DNA of 64,000 bases from NCBI GenBank assembly GCA_009841335.1, contig VXLY01000078.1:1-64000 (forward strand), written 5' to 3'. Numbering within the stretch: position 1 is the stretch's first letter; the number at the start of each line of letters is the position of its first letter. Below the pieces are notes generated by a model, which searched no databases, was not told where the DNA came from, and was given only the letters and a program-made list of their open reading frames with translations. The position numbers and the translations under genes are program-made. This document shows, in pieces, positions 59,649 through 64,000 of the stretch. The stretch is from Rhodothermaceae bacterium (GTDB lineage: Bacteria > Bacteroidota > Rhodothermia > Rhodothermales > Bin80).

Positions 59649-60536
59649 TCACTCTTCTGGAGGAAAAACGGTGAACTGCGTCTTGTCCCTGGCCAGGCTT
59701 CCAAACAGACCGTGTGCACCATAAAGGGTCGGAATGGCATTGGGAATAACTCCAGGACCAAAAGTCCCCTCTCCTCCTTGCTGTAACTCGGCAGATCTGA
59801 CAAAATCGGACAGATTACGATCCAGCGAATTCACGTAGACCACGTTGCGGCCATAGAAATTGACCCCTATCCACGGATATACTAACTCGATCGTGCCGTC
59901 TGGAAACCTAAGAAAATTGCCTTCTGTAATGATTGGAGATGCACTGAGCCGGAAGTCCTCCAGGGTGAGATCGGAATCGTTCTCCAAAAACCCAGCTGCG
60001 CTTGGCACCAGAAGATCCTCTCGCACATCAAAAGCTTCCGTTACCAGTGTAAAGCTGCTCTGAGTTTGATCACTACCACGACCTGGCGTCACAATGAGGG
60101 TCAGCTGTTCATCCGACAGATATGTTCCTGCCTCGGGCGAGGCACTCAGGATTTCCAAAACAGTCGGGACGTTGGTAGTTCCTGTGATCGTAGTCGCTAC
60201 ACCAGGCACAGTTACCCTCAAATCATAGCGCGCACCGGGTTGTATAATATGTTCGGGGCCAAGGTACTCGTACACTCCGGGTTTTTCAGTTGATGCTTCC
60301 AGCAGCAAACTCGTTGAGCCTGTACTGAGTACGACCTCCGCATTCGTAATTGCGCGCCCCTCAAAATCACTGGACTGGTTTTCCGGTACAATCCGGCTCA
60401 AACGTGCCTGGGGGACCGGTTCGTTTGCGATGAGTGTGAGCTCAACCACGGTTTCATAGTCCAGTACACTGAAGTCTGAAGAATCACAGGCAGCCAAGAA
60501 CAGGAGAAGTCCGGCAAAGAGAATCTTTTTGCTCAT
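59649..60536 (-). CDS. DUF4249-like lipoprotein paired with TonB receptor
   Basis: 295 aa, FAGLLLFLAACDSS lipobox, ITNAEVVLSTGSTSLLLEAS...GVYEYLGPEHIIQPGARYDLRV. Confidence 0.85.
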   Translation of the reverse strand: MSKKILFAGLLLFLAACDSSDFSVLDYETVVELTLIANEPVPQARLSRIVPENQSSDFEGRAITNAEVVLSTGSTSLLLEASTEKPGVYEYLGPEHIIQPGARYDLRVTVPGVATTITGTTNVPTVLEILSASPEAGTYLSDEQLTLIVTPGRGSDQTQSSFTLVTEAFDVREDLLVPSAAGFLENDSDLTLEDFRLSASPIITEGNFLRFPDGTIELVYPWIGVNFYGRNVVYVNSLDRNLSDFVRSAELQQGGEGTFGPGVIPNAIPTLYGAHGLFGSLARDKTQFTVFPPEE

Positions 60537-62848
60537 CAGAAATCAAGCGTGAAGGATAAGTTGGGAAGAGGGATTGGTATTTGCGGAATGGTTGATCTGG
60601 AGAGCGTACCGTCATCTTCAAACTCATTAAAGATGAACCAAGTATTGCTCCTCGCATAGATGTTGATGACCTGCATTTGCAGCGTGTAATCCGCAAATCG
60701 CTTCAATGAGCCAGTCCAGGTAACTCCCAGATCAAGGCGATGATAGGACGGTAATCTGGATTGATTAAGGCCCGGGGATACCAGCAGATCAGTTTGCTCC
60801 AGGCCATTCGCAAAATCGAGATCATGGATGGTGTAGGAAGCTTCCGGGCGTGTATAAGCCTGTCCTGTAGCGAACGTAAATACAGCTCCCAGTTCCCAAC
60901 GTCGAGAGATTCGCCATTGGCCCACCACATTCAGGTCATGAAGTCGATCGTTACGCGGAACAAAAACTTGTGACTCTCCGAACAAATCCTGGTTCAGCCT
61001 CGGATAAGCCCGGTTCGTGTGAGACAGCGTGTAGGCGATAAACCCGTTGATTCGACCCTCCTGGCGTGACAGCTGTATTTCTGCTCCGCGCGCCATCCCT
61101 TCGCCAAAGGCAAACAATTCTGAATATTCAAGACCCGCCAGGCCGGTACTGAACGGATCAAGCACAAAAAGCTGTCGCATGGTCCTATAGTAAACCTCCG
61201 TATCCAGTGTGGTCCCGCTGGACAGGTTGGTCTTCACGCCCAGAATTATTTGGTCGCCGTACGCTGGCTTGACCCCTTCACCACTTGTCAGCCAAAAGTC
61301 AAATCCGGAGAAAACCTCATTGGTAATGAGGGTTAGGAACTGGTAATACCTTCCGGCACTTGCCTGAAGTCGTGCGCCTGACTCCAGTTGCCGTTCGAGA
61401 GAAAACCGGGGTGCTAGCGTAAAATACCTTCCATAGCCGTAGTACGTACCTCTCAGGCCAGCAGAGATGGACCAGCTCTCCGTTGGGTGATAGGTGTCCT
61501 GCAGATAGAAGGACGCATGTTCGACCCTGTTCCGTGTGTGGAAAACTTCTCGGTCATCAAAAAAATTCGTTAGCGGCGCATTGAAAATACCGGTCCATAT
61601 TCCACCGGACAGATCATGTTTCGGTCCTGGGTAGTATTCAAAATCCGCCCGGATCGAGGTTTCTGTCACGCGGTTAATCTGTTTAAAGTTGGTGCCGCTA
61701 AAGGTTGCACGCGGCATGGATTCGTACCACGACGTAGTCAATGTAACATTGGTGAAGAGCTGGTTGGACCACAGGTGTACCCAGCTTCCGGCAACCGTGC
61801 GGTTACCGTAGCGCAGTTTGATCTCTATGCCTTCAGTGAAGGTGGAACGCAAGTAATCTGAACCCGCATAGAAGGAGAGGGAAAGCTTGTCATTCTGGGA
61901 AGCATCTAGGTTGACTTTTCCATTGAAATCGTAGAAGTAGAATGCGCGGGGAACGGCGTCGATGTTTTGCAGTGCTCCAAGTAAAGGCTCGAGGGTTGAT
62001 CGTCTCACCGCAACCATCCACGAGCCGCGGGAATACGGTCCTTCGGCGAAAGCTCTGGAGGCCAGCAGGCCAACGCTGAGCTTTCCATGTGTTTCGCGCC
62101 GGTTACCGTCCTTGTTTTGGACGTCCAGTACTGATCCTAGAACACCGCCATAGCTAGCAGGAAAACCTCCCTTGTAGAGTCGAACATCCTTGATCGCGTC
62201 TGTATTGAACGTTGAGAAGAATCCAAAAACATGGCTCGGGTTATAGATTTTTGTGCGATCCAGAAGGATGAGTGTTTGCCCGGGATCACCCCCGCGGATG
62301 TAGAGGCCACTTGAATAATCGGAGGACTGTGCTACGCCGGGCAGCAGTTGAAGAGATCGAAATACATCGGGTTCAAACACCTGTGGCAGTTGCTGGATGG
62401 TGGCTACACTGATTTGGCCAACCCCGATTGAGCGTTGTTCTCCTTCTGTGATACGGTCCGCCGACACCTCGAGGACCTCCAGGAGTTCTTCGGTGGTTGC
62501 CAACTCTACGTCAAGTCTGACCGATTCGCCTGGAGCAAGGACCACTTCGCGTATGACCGTTTCAAATCCTATGTAGGAGTATCGAATAGTGTAAGTTCCG
62601 GGTTCAATCCCCGAAATAGCATAATACCCTGACAGGTTACTAGTCGCTCCTCGAAGAGTCCCCTCCAGGATTACGTTTGCGGAGATCAGCGTTTCTCCGT
62701 TTGACGCGTCAGTAATGAATCCATCCAACGCGGCGAGCTCCTGACTATGCGCGGAGGTGGCAAAGAGGCCGAAAGCAAACAGGAGTACGACTTTTGCAGT
62801 AACCGAGAGGGTGTTCCGAGGGCGAGGCATTGCAGTTAAATTCCTCAC
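60536..62848 (-). CDS. TonB-dependent receptor with N-terminal carboxypeptidase-regulatory-like domain
   Basis: 770 aa, LDGFITDASNGETLISANVILEGTLRGATSNLSGYYAISGIEPGTYTIRYSYIGFE, SSGLYIRGGDPGQTLILLDRTKIYNPSHVFGFFSTFN. Confidence 0.93.
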   Translation of the reverse strand: MRNLTAMPRPRNTLSVTAKVVLLFAFGLFATSAHSQELAALDGFITDASNGETLISANVILEGTLRGATSNLSGYYAISGIEPGTYTIRYSYIGFETVIREVVLAPGESVRLDVELATTEELLEVLEVSADRITEGEQRSIGVGQISVATIQQLPQVFEPDVFRSLQLLPGVAQSSDYSSGLYIRGGDPGQTLILLDRTKIYNPSHVFGFFSTFNTDAIKDVRLYKGGFPASYGGVLGSVLDVQNKDGNRRETHGKLSVGLLASRAFAEGPYSRGSWMVAVRRSTLEPLLGALQNIDAVPRAFYFYDFNGKVNLDASQNDKLSLSFYAGSDYLRSTFTEGIEIKLRYGNRTVAGSWVHLWSNQLFTNVTLTTSWYESMPRATFSGTNFKQINRVTETSIRADFEYYPGPKHDLSGGIWTGIFNAPLTNFFDDREVFHTRNRVEHASFYLQDTYHPTESWSISAGLRGTYYGYGRYFTLAPRFSLERQLESGARLQASAGRYYQFLTLITNEVFSGFDFWLTSGEGVKPAYGDQIILGVKTNLSSGTTLDTEVYYRTMRQLFVLDPFSTGLAGLEYSELFAFGEGMARGAEIQLSRQEGRINGFIAYTLSHTNRAYPRLNQDLFGESQVFVPRNDRLHDLNVVGQWRISRRWELGAVFTFATGQAYTRPEASYTIHDLDFANGLEQTDLLVSPGLNQSRLPSYHRLDLGVTWTGSLKRFADYTLQMQVINIYARSNTWFIFNEFEDDGTLSRSTIPQIPIPLPNLSFTLDF

Positions 62849-62861
62849 AGGACGATTCGAT

Positions 62862-64000
62862 TTAACTGAGATAGGGGATCAGGACTTCCGGCAGTTCATA
62901 CGAGCAGTTTTCGGTTTGGTTATGCTCCAGCAAAGCTGCAACGACCCGGGGGAGTGCGAGTGCACTGCCATTAAGCGTGTGTACGAGTTGTGGTTTGCCG
63001 CCACGCTTAGGACGAAACCGGATGTTCATGCGGCGTGCCTGATAATCGGTGAAGTTCGAAATAGAGGATACTTCCAGCCAACGCCCCTGCCCGGCGCTCC
63101 AAACTTCTAGATCGTACTGCTTGGTCTGGTTAAAGCCCAACTCGCCAGCGCACATTAGCAGGCGTCGATAGGGCAGGTTCAATGCTTTTAGCAGCGTTTC
63201 TGCATCACCGCGCATGTTTTCCAGGACATCATAACTTTGTTCTGGGTGCGTAAGCTGCACGATCTCCACTTTATCGAACTGGTGTAACCGGTTGAGCCCA
63301 CGCACGTGAGCGCCATAAGAGCCCGCTTCCCGTCGCCAACAGGGGGTGTATGCACAGAGTTTGACGGGTAAGTCGGATTCAGACAGAATCTCGTCCCGAA
63401 AATAGTTCGTGAGCGGTACTTCGGCGGTCGGTACGGGATAGAGTCCATCCATGGCCACGTGGTACATCTGTCCTTCCTTGTCAGGCAGCTGTCCGGTGCC
63501 GCGCGCGCTGGCTTCGTTCACGAGTAGTGGTGGACGAACCTCCCTGTACTTGCGTGTTGCGACATCAAGGAAAAAATTGATTAGGGCTCTATGCAGTCTT
63601 GCTCCAGCATCCATATAGAATGGAAACCCTGCGGCGGCTACTTTCGCACCGCGTTCAAAGTCAATCAATCCGTGTCGTTTGGCGATCTCCCAGTGCGGCA
63701 AAGGATCAAACTCAAACGAGGGGATTTCACCATGTTGGTAGACTGTAACATTATCTGCTTCGCTCAGTCCGTCAGGAACACTTTCATGAGGGAGGTTGGG
63801 GATCGCAAGTAGTAGTTCAGAGAAGGTTTGTTCTGCATTTGTTGCAGCCTCCGCAAGTTCCTTGATCTCTGTTTTAAGGCTTGATTGGCGTGCAATCAGG
63901 GCTTTTGCCGCCTCGCGATTCCCCTCACGCATAAGGATGCCGATTTTCCGGCTCTCTGTATTTGCTTCCTGCTGCTTGGACTGGAGGTGTGTCAGGGCCT
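62862..64000 (-). CDS. serS: Seryl-tRNA synthetase, 5' end outside window
   Basis: Class II motifs (LCAYTPCWRREAGSYG, RGLNRLHQFDKVEI, LPRVVAALLEHNQTE); frame stays open upstream of 63932 through 64000. Confidence 0.96.
   Translation of the reverse strand, partial: ALTHLQSKQQEANTESRKIGILMREGNREAAKALIARQSSLKTEIKELAEAATNAEQTFSELLLAIPNLPHESVPDGLSEADNVTVYQHGEIPSFEFDPLPHWEIAKRHGLIDFERGAKVAAAGFPFYMDAGARLHRALINFFLDVATRKYREVRPPLLVNEASARGTGQLPDKEGQMYHVAMDGLYPVPTAEVPLTNYFRDEILSESDLPVKLCAYTPCWRREAGSYGAHVRGLNRLHQFDKVEIVQLTHPEQSYDVLENMRGDAETLLKALNLPYRRLLMCAGELGFNQTKQYDLEVWSAGQGRWLEVSSISNFTDYQARRMNIRFRPKRGGKPQLVHTLNGSALALPRVVAALLEHNQTENCSYELPEVLIPYLS

Noticed and set aside
1-64000. CRISPR arrays, rRNA genes, phage structural genes, toxin-antitoxin or known defence systems
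   Set aside because: No regularly spaced repeats, rRNA sequence or recognisable proteins of these classes apart from the single tnpB.

Overview
The window is a 64 kb chromosomal segment from a bacterium that looks Rhodothermota/Bacteroidota-like, judged from the TonB receptor + DUF4249 pair and the 7TM-GAF/SpoIIE-type regulators; taxonomy is inferred, not tested. Most of it is core metabolism: ppx/gppA, mrp, nifU-like, amt, a SpoIIE/RsbW/STAS partner-switching module, pyrR-pyrB, pckA, an acyl-CoA ligase, moaC, floA, an ABC-2 exporter, a squalene/phytoene synthase, ispH, etfBA, chrA, a large DUF4175-like protein, glgC, pyrF, a YbdK-like ligase, TonB receptors and serS. There is one tRNA-Leu(CAA). 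Accessory parts are: (i) a tnpB-only mobile element inserted precisely in the start of pckA; (ii) a visibly GC-richer block next to tRNA-Leu with a rhamnose-isomerase-like gene, an NCS1-type permease and an unannotated 58-aa membrane ORF; (iii) a tightly packed ~11 kb catabolic cluster (sugar ABC transporter without ATPase, two GMC oxidoreductases, ALDH, CoA-transferase, enoyl-CoA hydratase, Gfo/Idh); (iv) a decayed 7TM-GAF gene abutting a direct-repeat fragment of the neighbouring gene. The strongest finding is the tnpB element. It spans 17882-19171 (1290 bp), has near-perfect 25-bp outward inverted ends (24/25) and is flanked by an 8-bp direct repeat, ATCAAGTT. Removing the element plus one repeat restores an ordinary pckA start ([25 protein letters not shown]...). 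In the present allele the element end supplies a replacement ATG and the first codons of pckA ([17 protein letters not shown]), overlapping the tnpB stop codon (TAATG).
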